This document shows positions 8,872-17,274 of a stretch of 64,000 nt of DNA, one piece after another. The DNA is from MFD00082-c5 sp963697995 (GTDB lineage: Bacteria > Chlamydiota > Chlamydiia > Chlamydiales > JAJFMB01): positions 1,922,001 to 1,986,000 of the forward strand of contig OY969110.1 in assembly GCA_963697995.1 (NCBI GenBank). The letters are read 5' to 3'. The notes beneath the pieces were generated by a model, which did not search any database, was not told where the DNA came from, and saw only the letters and a program-made list of their open reading frames with translations. The position numbers and the translations under genes were made by a program. Position 1 is the stretch's first letter. Every line of letters begins with the position of its first letter.

Positions 8872-10700
8872 TCGGAAATGAGATAATGGCTCCAACCTTT
8901 GGTTGGAGGAGTTCTAAGGGGGAAAATGCTTTTCCCCCTTAGGATCCCCCTTTTGCTTCCCCTCCTTAAGTTGAAAGCAGGGGGGAAAAGCGATTCCCCC
9001 CCTACGCCCCCTTGATCCTTCGAGTCGTTATTGTAACCGTTTGGCAATCAATCTATTCGGAAAAGAGCAAAATGCATTTCTTCAAGTTTTGGCTTTAAGC
9101 CAAAACTTTGGAAATGCAAGAGGGAGGAGAGGTTTCGCACCTCTCCTCCCCTTCCCACCTCACCGCGTTAGGGGCTTTCGCCCCTAAAACCCCTTATAAT
9201 TGGGTTGCAAGGGCGAAGCCTTTGCTGCAAAGAGAGGGGTTAAGGGGAGAGAGGTGCAAAACCTCTCTCCCCTTTGCCTTAAGGTTTGGCGTCAGCCAAA
9301 AACCTTAAGGGATTAAACTTCATCCGATTAGATCGAACGTCAAATAGTTACAACAATGGGTAAAAGGATCAAGGGGGGGGGTAGGGGGGAAAGGAACTTT
9401 CACCCCTTTGACGCAAAGGGGGGGGTAGGGGGGAAATCGCTTTTCCCCCCTGCTTTCAACTTAGGAGGGGAAGCAAAAGGGGGATCCTAAGGGGGAAAAG
9501 CATTTTCCCCCTTAGAACCCCTCCAACCAAAGGTTGGAGCCATTATCTCGTTTCCGAATTTAGGGTGAGTGGTGGGGGGTTAAGGGGGGAGAGAGGGCTT
9601 TTAAAGCCCTCTCTCCCCCCCTCCTCTTTTCAAGTTTGGCTTTAGCTACAAACTTAAAAAAAAACTGTTTTAAAACCTTTAATCTTTAACCTTTAAAAAT
9701 AAATACTTAAAACCTTTAACCTTTAAAAATAAAATCTTAAAACCTTTAACCTTACCCTTAAAATTACAAACTTAAACCAAAAAATTAAAGCAAAGCCTTG
9801 ATACAATTTTTTCAAGGTTAAGCCTAAAGCCAAAAAAAAAAATTAAAGCAAAGCCTTGATGCAATTTTTTCAAGTTTGTAGCTAAAGCCAAAAAAAAAAT
9901 TTAAAGCAAAGCCTTGATACATTTTTTTCAAGGTTAAGCCTTAAGCCAAAAAAAAAATTTAAAGCAAAGACTTGATACAATTTTTTCAAGGTTAAGCCTT
10001 AAGCCAAAAAAAAAAAATTAAAGCAAAGCCTTGATGCAATTTTTTCAAGTTTGTAGCTAAAGCCAAACTTGAAAAGGGGAGGGGGGAAGAGAGGACTTTA
10101 AAAGCCCTCTCTCCCCCCTTTAACCCCCCACCACTCACCCTAAATTCGGAAATGAGATAATGGCTCCAACCTTTGGTTGGAGGTGTTCTAAGGGGGAAAA
10201 TGCTTTTCCCCCTTAGGATCCCCCTTTTGCTTCCCCTCCTAAGTTGAAAGCAGGGGGGAAAAGCGATTTCCCCCCTACCCCCCCCTTTGCGTCAAAGGGG
10301 GGAAAGTTCACTTTCCCCCCTACCCCCCCCTTGATCCTTCGAGTCGTTATTGTAACCGTTTGGCAATCGATCTATTCGGAAAAGAGCAAAATGCATTTCT
10401 TCAAGTTTTGGCCTTAAGCCAAAACTTTGGAAATGCAAGAGGGAGGAGAGGTTTCGCACCTCTCCTCCCCTTCCCACCTCACCGCGTTAGGGGCTTTCGC
10501 CCCTAAAACCCCTTATAGTTGGGTTGCAAGGGCGAAGCTTTTGCTGCAAAGAGAGGGGTTAAACTTCATCCGATTAGATTGAACGCCAAATAGTTACAAC
10601 AATGGGTAAATGGATCAAGGGGGGGGTAGGGGGGAAATCGCTTTTGCCCCTTTGAACACCTCCAACCAAAGGTTGGAGCCATTATCTCGTTTCCGATTAA
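8872..10700. repeat. Hairpin-rich repeat element, copy A (composite, about 1.8 kb)
   Basis: No credible gene lies here. The stretch consists of modules shared with copies at 37.4-38.9 and 59.9-61.4 kb. Module X (8872-9025) starts at TCGGAAATGAGATAATGGCT and carries hairpins such as CTCCAACC-TTT-GGTTGGAG and GGGGGAAAA-TGC-TTTTCCCCC. Module Y (9026-9360) carries GGAGAGGT-TTCGC-ACCTCTCC, AGGGGCTTTCGCCCCT and GGGGAGAGAGGT-GCAAA-ACCTCTCTCCCC. Inverted X follows (9361-9565), then terminal module Z (9566-9655), an AT-rich tandem tail (9656-10066), and Z-X-Y again (10068-10610, with Y internally deleted) and a short inverted X (10611-10700). Its outer ends are inverted copies of each other. Runs of six to nine G or C recur on both strands. 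Confidence 0.9.
9784..10066. repeat. Tandem repeat, about 58-bp unit, five copies
   Basis: Units containing AAAGCAAAGCCTTGAT start near 9785, 9843, 9901, 9959 and 10018, each followed by a TTTTTTCAAG and an AAGCC-rich stretch. It is the AT-rich tail of repeat copy A. Related sequence forms the 173-bp tandem array of copy B. Confidence 0.8.
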
Positions 10701-10733
10701 ATTGACACCCTTTCAGTTGATGTTCCTTAAATA

Positions 10734-10812
10734 GGGATAGCCTCGTATCAAATACTCTCAAAAGAAGTAATTAATTTATTCCTTCGAAGTGCACCTTAAC
10801 AAAGGTGTTTAT
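10734..10812 (+). repeat. Right copy of the truB 3'-end duplication
   Basis: Diverged direct copy of 8771-8852, including GGGATAGCCTCGTATCAAA and CTTCGAAGTGCACCTTAAC. On the opposite strand it supplies the last codons and stop of the BTB-like/LRR gene, so part of that protein's C-terminus appears to derive from antisense truB sequence. Confidence 0.7.
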
Positions 10813-12258
10813 TAACTCCCCTCTTTCTTTTTCAGAAAGACGACACCCTTTTAAGTTGATGCTCTTTAAAAACTGTAATTGGACCAATGTATCGTGTAAT
10901 CCCTTAAAGGTTAACGACTCCACACGCTCAACTCCTAAGCGTTGCATATACCTATTATGCTCTGCCAGCTCGATCAAACAAGGGCTTGTCATCAATGTGC
11001 GCCCCACATCTAACTCGATCAAATGAGAATACCCCCTTGCTAAATCGTAAAATCCCACATCTGAAATGCCTCGGCACTCAAATAAGTTAAACTCCTCTAA
11101 AAGAGGGGCCGCTTTAATAATCAGCCTTAACTCATCATCTTTCACTTGAGATAATTGGGAAATATCTAGCCTGGTTAATTTTTTTAATTCAAACAACGAT
11201 CGAAATCCAGCCGCTCCTAATTGCTGATTGCTCGCAAGAGAAAGCGATTCCAAATGAGGAAATCTTTTCACAATATCGGTCAAAATTTTGTCGTTTAACC
11301 AAAAACTTAGCGACAAATCAAGTCCCTTTAACGTCTCGGGAACATCCCCAAGATAAGGGGTTAAATTTCTTGTCCCGGAAAGACCCAAAAATTCAAGTTT
11401 TGGGCACCCTTTCATCAGTTCCCTAAAAAAAGGAGCTTCGCTTAAAAAATTTGAAACCGAAATAGCCTCAATCTCTTTTTTAAATTCGTGAAAAAAATGG
11501 TGCGCCTCATCTGAAAATCGCTCAAATTTCACCTGAAGCTTCGTCTTTTTCCTAACTGAATATCCCCAGTCTAAACGATCGATCACTTCGCAACATGTGT
11601 TAGCCAAAAATTTAAAGTCACCGGTCAAACTTAAATTTAAATAAAAAAGGACGTTAGTCTCGTCGATATAACGCTTTATCGTACGCGCTATCCCCTCTTC
11701 AAGACCTTCTAAATGAAGACGAAAACTAAACGCCTGAAAATCTAAAAGCTTTTCTGGCGAAAGTTTAAAAAGTGACTGTGTATCCCCTCTTTCAACGTAT
11801 AAAACAAAAAGTTCAACCTCATCTAACGAAATCTTTTCAGGCAAATGAATAGAGCCGCTCCCCTCCTCATCACAACTCTCCTTAATCTCAAAAAGAAACA
11901 CATCACTTAAAAAAGCAGCCAACAAGCTGTTCACTTGACAAGAGGTTTCCTTAAAATGAATCGTTAAATTTTTCGGAATAATCGCATTTAAACCAGAAAA
12001 ATGAGTTTGTAAACCACGAATGATCCCCTCAATCAAAGGGCGTTGCAATTTCTCCTCTAAAAAAAGCTCACTTACCCAAACAAGCATTTTTTGAAAAAAC
12101 TCTTTGTGAGACAAAGACCACGTCTCATCTTCACAAACAATCTTAAAAAACAAAAGATAATTCGGATCTTGCTTAAGTGCTAAAAAAAGAGCCTCATCCG
12201 TCTCTTCGGAAGCATAGAAAGAAAAAGACTCCGGAATCAAAACGGGAAGAAGCATCAC
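10771..12258 (-). CDS. BTB/BACK-like and leucine-rich-repeat protein, candidate secreted effector
   Basis: 495 residues. The N-terminal half contains a segment resembling a BTB/POZ fold with a BACK-like extension (about 110-240: SDVFLFEIKES, then EVELFVLYVERGD, LSPEKLLDFQAFSFRLHLEG, NVLFYLNLSLTGDFKFLANT). The C-terminal half (about 285-480) has irregular F-box/AMN1-type leucine-rich repeats (LEFLGLSGTRNL, LKGLDLSLSFW, LESLSLASNQQLG, LTRLDISQLSQVKDDEL). BTB proteins act as Cullin-3 adaptors in eukaryotes, and chlamydia-related bacteria are known to have expanded families of BTB-LRR and F-box-LRR genes. A host-ubiquitination role is inference. The gene follows ychF by 5 bp on the same strand and sits next to type III secretion genes. 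The BTB assignment is tentative; the LRR assignment is firm. Confidence 0.75.
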   Translation of the reverse strand: MMLLPVLIPESFSFYASEETDEALFLALKQDPNYLLFFKIVCEDETWSLSHKEFFQKMLVWVSELFLEEKLQRPLIEGIIRGLQTHFSGLNAIIPKNLTIHFKETSCQVNSLLAAFLSDVFLFEIKESCDEEGSGSIHLPEKISLDEVELFVLYVERGDTQSLFKLSPEKLLDFQAFSFRLHLEGLEEGIARTIKRYIDETNVLFYLNLSLTGDFKFLANTCCEVIDRLDWGYSVRKKTKLQVKFERFSDEAHHFFHEFKKEIEAISVSNFLSEAPFFRELMKGCPKLEFLGLSGTRNLTPYLGDVPETLKGLDLSLSFWLNDKILTDIVKRFPHLESLSLASNQQLGAAGFRSLFELKKLTRLDISQLSQVKDDELRLIIKAAPLLEEFNLFECRGISDVGFYDLARGYSHLIELDVGRTLMTSPCLIELAEHNRYMQRLGVERVESLTFKGLHDTLVQLQFLKSINLKGCRLSEKERGELINTFVKVHFEGIN

Positions 12259-12263
12259 AACTC

Positions 12264-13358
12264 CTAATTATGCAAGAACAAGATCACATCGCCATCTTGT
12301 ACAATATATTCCTTTCCTTCTGCCCTTGCTCGCCCCTTCTCTCTTGCCCCAACGCGCCCTTTGTAGGTCATCATATCTTCGTAGGAAACCACCTCTGCAC
12401 GAATAAAACCCTTCTGAATGTCCGTATGAATCTCCCCGGCCGCCTCTTGAGCTGTCGCTCCTTTCTTAATCGTCCAAGCTCTCGTTTCTATCTCTCCTGT
12501 CGTCAAAAACGTCTGAAGTCCAAGCATCTCAAATGAAGCACGAATCAAGCGCTGCAATCCCGAATCTTTTAACCCAAGCTCCTCTAAATACTCTTTCCTC
12601 TCTTTAGGATCTAGTTGCGAAAGCTCCTCTTCCAGTCTTGCGCAAATAGGAATCACTGTCCCCCCTTCCCTTGCTGCGTAATCCCTTACCTTTTTGACGT
12701 AAGCGTTCTCCATTGAAGGCAAATCACTCTCCGAAACGTTCGTCACAAAAAGCACCTTTTTCTCAGTAATCAATGGATAAGGCTTTAATAAAAGCTTCTC
12801 CTCAGGTTTAAGGACCAAAGTACGGACCGGACGACTCTCGTTCAAATGGGTTCTCACTTTTTGAAGAACGCTTAAGGTTTCAAGCGCCTCCTTATTGCCC
12901 TTCGCAAGCTTCTCCACTTTAGGAATAATACTCTCAAGCGACTGAAGGTCTGATAAAATCAACTCTAAATTAATGATTTCAATATCTCGAATAGGATCGA
13001 CGCTTCCAGACACATGAACCACATCTTCAGAATCAAAACATCTCACCACATGAACAATGGCATCCACTTCTCTGATATGGGATAAAAATTTATTGCCAAG
13101 CCCCTCACCTTTTGAAGCTCCCGCAACAAGTCCTGCAATATCGACAAACTCGGTTGTTGCATAAATGAGTTTCTTACTATTTGTCAGTTTAGAAAGAGCT
13201 TCAATTCTCTCATCATAAACCTCCACAATCCCCACATTTGGGTCGATCGTGCAAAACGGGTAATTGGCAGCATCCGCCTTATTTGACGTTAAAGCATTAA
13301 AAAAGGTCGATTTACCCACATTTGGCAATCCAACAATACCGCAAGAAAGCCTTGCCAT
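12264..13358 (-). CDS. ychF: Redox-regulated ATPase YchF (OLA1 family)
   Basis: YchF, 364 residues, is an OBG-family P-loop protein that prefers ATP and associates with ribosomes. Motifs: GLPNVGKSTFFNALT (G1, near residue 10), the DIAGLVAGASKGEGLGNKFL switch region, TNVSESD in place of the canonical NKxD, an inserted coiled-coil (about 125-205), and a C-terminal TGS domain (QKGFIRAEVVSYEDMMTYKG onward). The start ATG at 13358 has TAGGAG about 8 bp upstream. In Chlamydia it lies next to sctU in the same divergent arrangement, so the position is conserved even though ribF is not. Confidence 0.97.
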   Translation of the reverse strand: MARLSCGIVGLPNVGKSTFFNALTSNKADAANYPFCTIDPNVGIVEVYDERIEALSKLTNSKKLIYATTEFVDIAGLVAGASKGEGLGNKFLSHIREVDAIVHVVRCFDSEDVVHVSGSVDPIRDIEIINLELILSDLQSLESIIPKVEKLAKGNKEALETLSVLQKVRTHLNESRPVRTLVLKPEEKLLLKPYPLITEKKVLFVTNVSESDLPSMENAYVKKVRDYAAREGGTVIPICARLEEELSQLDPKERKEYLEELGLKDSGLQRLIRASFEMLGLQTFLTTGEIETRAWTIKKGATAQEAAGEIHTDIQKGFIRAEVVSYEDMMTYKGRVGAREKGRARAEGKEYIVQDGDVILFLHN

Positions 13359-13609
13359 AAAAAGTCTCCTAAATGAATTAAGTTAACAGCTTAACGGTTT
13401 AAGTGATTTAAGTTCAATTCAGAAAGGCTTATTTTGACATGTTCACTTAAGATATTGCCGCATAAAATCAGATCCTTAGGGCCTTTTTTTTCAAAAAATT
13501 CCTCTCTTAAGTATCGAGATTTTGAGTCGCTACTCAATAGGAGAACATGTACGTGATTTTACCTTTTCTTCCCCATCAAGATTTGATCAAAAACTGAAGA
13601 AAAATTGTA
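13359..13609. other. Intergenic region between divergent ychF and sctU
   Basis: AT-rich spacer with no credible gene. It must hold the ychF promoter on the minus strand, but no strong consensus stood out there. The sctU promoter follows immediately at 13610. Confidence 0.6.
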
Positions 13610-13638
13610 TTGACAACACACTCTCAGCAGGTTATAAT
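13610..13638 (+). promoter_or_regulatory. Consensus promoter of the type III secretion cluster
   Basis: TTGACA (13610-13615), exactly 17 bp, TATAAT (13633-13638): a perfect match to the major sigma-factor consensus. Transcription would start near 13645. The leader begins with a 7-bp hairpin (GGGTCGT at 13645-13651 with ACGACCC at 13660-13666), then GAGGAG at 13673-13678 ahead of the sctU ATG. Confidence 0.85.
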
Positions 13639-13686
13639 ACGATTGGGTCGTTATATAAGACGACCCCCTTTCGAGGAGTTTAAAAG

Positions 13687-14763
13687 ATGGGCGAGAAGTC
13701 AGAAAAGGCAACCCCTAAAAAGTTGAAAGATGCTAGAAAAAAAGGGCAAGTGGCCAAATCACAGGATTTGCCATCTGCGTTTACTTTTATCATTTCAATT
13801 ATGGCACTTCTTGCTCTCATTCAAGGGATGTACCTAAAAGTTGGGGGTTTTCTCACTGAAGTTTTTGGAATGGTTCCTCAAGCCGATTTAGCTCACGCCA
13901 TTCCTGCTCTCTATTACGAGGGGATGATGCTCATCTTTATCACATCTCTTCCTATCATGCTCATCGTTGCCATGTGTGGTGTCGTCATCAATTTTTTAGT
14001 GACAGGACCCATGTTTGCCCTCGAAGTTTTTAAGTTCGATATCAAAAAATTCGATCCGATCCAAAACTTAAAAGCTAAATTTAAGATGAAAACTCTTGTG
14101 GAACTCCTTAAATCTTGCCTCAAGATCTCGATTGCCTGTTACATCATTTACCTCGTGATGTACAAAAGCTTTGCCGTTTTAGTTCAGACAGTCTCCTTAC
14201 CCCTCGCCGCATCCCTTCTGATCTTCAAAGCGTTTATGATGGAAGTGGTCATAAAAGTCGGTATTTTCTTCATCGTCATCGCCGTTGCCGACTTCATCTA
14301 TCAGAAAAAAACGTTTGCTAAAGAGATGATGATGGAAAAATTTGAGGTCAAACAAGAGTACAAAAACACTGAGGGTGACCCTCAGATCAAAAGTAAGCGA
14401 AAACAAATCGCCCAAGAGATTGCCTACCAAGATGGACCGACCCAAGGCACACAGCGCGCCCAAGCTCTTGTCACCAACCCGACTCACTTAGCCATCGCCA
14501 TCGGATACCGGCGCGATATCGACCCCGCACCCTATATTCTTGCCATGGGTAACGATGCCATCGCCTCTCGCATGATTAAAACTGCCAACGAATATAACGT
14601 TCCTATTGTGCGTAATGTTCCTTTAGCGCATAAATTATGGGAAACAGGTGAACTTTATGACTTTATTCCGGAAGAGACCTACCAGGCAGTCGCTGAAGTG
14701 TTGCGTTGGGTCTCCTCCCTTAACACTGAGAACGAATATGACTACCAAGCTCTCTATGAATGA
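13687..14763 (+). CDS. sctU: Type III secretion export apparatus switch protein SctU
   Basis: SctU (YscU/FlhB family, chlamydial CdsU), 358 residues, is an inner-membrane protein that switches secretion from early to later substrates after self-cleavage. The N-terminus is the typical cytosolic GEKSEKATPKKLKDARKKGQ, followed by four membrane segments (about 28-50, 75-105, 145-165, 175-205). The cytosolic domain carries the autocleavage NPTH motif at about residues 264-267. Length matches other chlamydial SctU. It is the first gene after a consensus promoter, with a GAGGAG ribosome site, and is followed by sctV, sctW, a chaperone and malQ. Confidence 0.97.
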   Translation: MGEKSEKATPKKLKDARKKGQVAKSQDLPSAFTFIISIMALLALIQGMYLKVGGFLTEVFGMVPQADLAHAIPALYYEGMMLIFITSLPIMLIVAMCGVVINFLVTGPMFALEVFKFDIKKFDPIQNLKAKFKMKTLVELLKSCLKISIACYIIYLVMYKSFAVLVQTVSLPLAASLLIFKAFMMEVVIKVGIFFIVIAVADFIYQKKTFAKEMMMEKFEVKQEYKNTEGDPQIKSKRKQIAQEIAYQDGPTQGTQRAQALVTNPTHLAIAIGYRRDIDPAPYILAMGNDAIASRMIKTANEYNVPIVRNVPLAHKLWETGELYDFIPEETYQAVAEVLRWVSSLNTENEYDYQALYE

Positions 14764-14827
14764 ATTTTTTATTAGTACTCTTTTGCTTTTTATGGTAACA
14801 GCCCAAGTAAGGGGATGTTAACTTTTC

Positions 14828-17020
14828 ATGCAGTTTATTATACGAACACTAGATAGACTAACGGCCTTACTCGGTGGAGAGCGTTCTGTCGGGAAAATTT
14901 CCCGTTCAAGTGATTTACTCTTAGCTATTTTAATCATGGCTATCTTAGTCATGATCATTATCCCGATCCCACCTCATGTCATCGACTTTCTGATCGCCTT
15001 CAACTTGAGTATTTCGGTTTCTCTCCTGATGGTTGCGCTCTATATTCCTGGAGCTGTTCACCTTTCGATTTTCCCCTCCCTGCTTTTGATCACAACTCTT
15101 TATCGTCTAGGTCTTAACATCGCCTCGACAAGACAGATTCTTCTCCATGCAAACGCCGGGGAAATCATCTTTCAGTTTGGTAACTTCGTGGTTGGAGGAA
15201 ACTTTGTCGTCGGGGGCGTGATTTTCTTAATCATCACGTTAGTCCAATTCCTCGTCATCACAAAGGGAGCTGAAAGGGTTGCTGAGGTTGCCGCCAGATT
15301 TACCCTCGATGCGATGCCAGGTAAACAGATGAGTATCGATGCCGACATGAGAGCCGGTATCATCGATTCTAACCAAGCAAGACAGCGCCGTTTAATGATC
15401 CAAAAAGAGAGCCAACTCTATGGAGCGATGGATGGTGCGATGAAATTCGTGAAAGGGGATGCGATTGCAGGTATCGTGATCACCTTAATCAACATCATCG
15501 GTGGTATGACGATTGGGGTGATGATGCTTGGGATGGATACCCAGGAATCGATCCAAACTTTCTCGATCTTATCGATTGGGGACGGTCTGGTATCGCAAAT
15601 CCCAGCTCTTTTGATCTCCATTACAGCCGGTATCGTCACCACGAGGGTGACAAGTGAAAAAGAGGATACCAACTTAGGTAGCGAGATTTCAGGGCAACTC
15701 TTAAAACAACCAAAAGCTCTGATGATGGCAGCAGCTTTCATCTTAGGCCTTGCCCTTGTTCCAGGATTCCCAAAGCCTCCTTTTGCCCTTATTTCTGCGG
15801 CTTTAGGACTTGGAGGTTACATCCTTTGGTCAGCTGCAGAAAGGCGCCTTACTGAAGGGGGAAGTAGCGTCTCAACAGGTCCTAGCGCCACCCTTACAAG
15901 TTCAAAACCTGACGGTTCAGCCATCGACTCCCCTTTGCCTGGGCACCGAGTCATTTCAGGGGGAGGTATAGATAGTTATGCCCTCACCTTACCCGTTATT
16001 TTGGAGTGCGGCAAAAATATGAGCGAGCTGATCCAAGCTGCGCAAAAAAACTCCAAACTAGACAGTTTTATCGATGTCATGATCCCCAAAATGAGACAAG
16101 CGCTGTATGCAGACTTAGGGGTGAGATTTCCCGGAGTTCACGTCCGCACTGAATCCCCTATCTTAGAAGAGGATGAGTACTCCATTCAACTCAATGAGGT
16201 TCCCGTTGTTCGAGGAAAAGTTTTGGCAGGTCACCTTCTAACAAACGAATCGCAACAAAATCTCGACAGATACAACTTAACCTATACCACTTATAAAAAC
16301 TCACTTGGTCTTCCCTCCCTTTGGGTAAAAGAGGACAAAAAAGAGATCCTCACAAAAGCCGGTATTAAATTTTGGTCCCCTCTCGAGGTGATGATTTTGC
16401 ATCTTTCCTACTTCTTTCGCCACTACGCCAATGAGTTCGTGGGAATCCAGGAAGTCAAATCAATGCTCGAATTTATGGAAAAATCGTTTCCAGACCTTGT
16501 GAAGGAAGTGACAAGACTTATTCCTCTTCAAAAGATGACCGATATCTATAAACGATTGATCCAAGAGCAGATCTCGATCAAAGATCTTCGCACGATTATG
16601 GAATCTTTAGGAGAGTGGGCCCAATCAGAAAAAGACACGGTTTTGCTCACGGAATATATTAGATCTTCTCTGAAGCGCTACATCAGTTACAAGTATAGCC
16701 AGGGGCAATCAGTTCTTTCAGTCTATATCTTAGACCCTGAAATCGAAGATATGGTCCGAGGAGCGATCAAACAAACATCTGCAGGCTCTTACCTGGCATT
16801 AGACCCCGATTCCGTACAACTTATCCTACAAGCTGTTAGAAGCACAGTAGCACCCCCACCCCCTGGAGGACAACCCCCCGTGCTTCTGACTGCTATCGAC
16901 GTGAGACGGTTTGTGAGAAAACTGATCGAAATGGAGTTTCCAGATATGTCAGTCGTCTCCTACCAAGAGATCATCCCTGAAATCAAAATCCAACCATTGG
17001 GCCGAGTCCAGATCGTATAA
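14828..17020 (+). CDS. sctV: Type III secretion export gate protein SctV
   Basis: SctV (LcrD/FlhA family, chlamydial CdsV), 730 residues, forms the nonameric export gate in the inner membrane. The N-terminal half has about eight membrane segments. The FlhA-type cytoplasmic loop is recognisable (AARFTLDAMPGKQMSIDADM, then GIIDSNQARQRR), followed by SILSIGDGLVSQIPALLIS. The C-terminal half (about 370-730) is the cytosolic ring domain that docks chaperone-substrate complexes. The ATG at 14828 lies 13 bp after AAGGGG. It is 64 bp downstream of sctU, so probably co-transcribed. Confidence 0.97.
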   Translation: MQFIIRTLDRLTALLGGERSVGKISRSSDLLLAILIMAILVMIIIPIPPHVIDFLIAFNLSISVSLLMVALYIPGAVHLSIFPSLLLITTLYRLGLNIASTRQILLHANAGEIIFQFGNFVVGGNFVVGGVIFLIITLVQFLVITKGAERVAEVAARFTLDAMPGKQMSIDADMRAGIIDSNQARQRRLMIQKESQLYGAMDGAMKFVKGDAIAGIVITLINIIGGMTIGVMMLGMDTQESIQTFSILSIGDGLVSQIPALLISITAGIVTTRVTSEKEDTNLGSEISGQLLKQPKALMMAAAFILGLALVPGFPKPPFALISAALGLGGYILWSAAERRLTEGGSSVSTGPSATLTSSKPDGSAIDSPLPGHRVISGGGIDSYALTLPVILECGKNMSELIQAAQKNSKLDSFIDVMIPKMRQALYADLGVRFPGVHVRTESPILEEDEYSIQLNEVPVVRGKVLAGHLLTNESQQNLDRYNLTYTTYKNSLGLPSLWVKEDKKEILTKAGIKFWSPLEVMILHLSYFFRHYANEFVGIQEVKSMLEFMEKSFPDLVKEVTRLIPLQKMTDIYKRLIQEQISIKDLRTIMESLGEWAQSEKDTVLLTEYIRSSLKRYISYKYSQGQSVLSVYILDPEIEDMVRGAIKQTSAGSYLALDPDSVQLILQAVRSTVAPPPPGGQPPVLLTAIDVRRFVRKLIEMEFPDMSVVSYQEIIPEIKIQPLGRVQIV

Positions 17021-17274
17021 CTTTGGCCCGTCCCTAAAACCCAATAAAAAAAATAATGGTCTAATCAAAGAATACTTATTAAATCTTGCATTTTAAAAAA
17101 TAATAACGATATAATTAAAACGAAAACTAACAGAAAAGTTTTTATTTTTTATATACTGAATATCATAGTATCCTAACACTATTTAAATTTATTTTTTCTC
17201 TCCTGCTGTTAAGAAGTTCTTATCTTCGCCACCTATTAAAAAAATATTTGCTTTTTTGGTGAAAAAGGGACATT
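17021..17274 (+). promoter_or_regulatory. Spacer upstream of sctW with a probable promoter
   Basis: AT-rich spacer. TTGCAT (17086-17091), 18 bp, TATAAT (17110-17115) forms a good promoter, so sctW, its chaperone and malQ can be transcribed separately from sctU-sctV. The leader would be about 150 nt. No clear riboswitch or terminator is visible. Confidence 0.6.

Noticed and set aside
9108..9308. A 66-residue open frame (MEMQEGGEVSHLSS...) repeated in all three hairpin elements
   Set aside because: It is conserved only because the DNA repeat is conserved. It runs through hairpin stems, lacks a ribosome site, and is preserved equally in non-coding modules.
10292..10477. A 61-residue frame in repeat copies A and B on the minus strand
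   Set aside because: Same reason: it spans G/C hairpins of modules X and Y, with no ribosome site and no protein-like composition.
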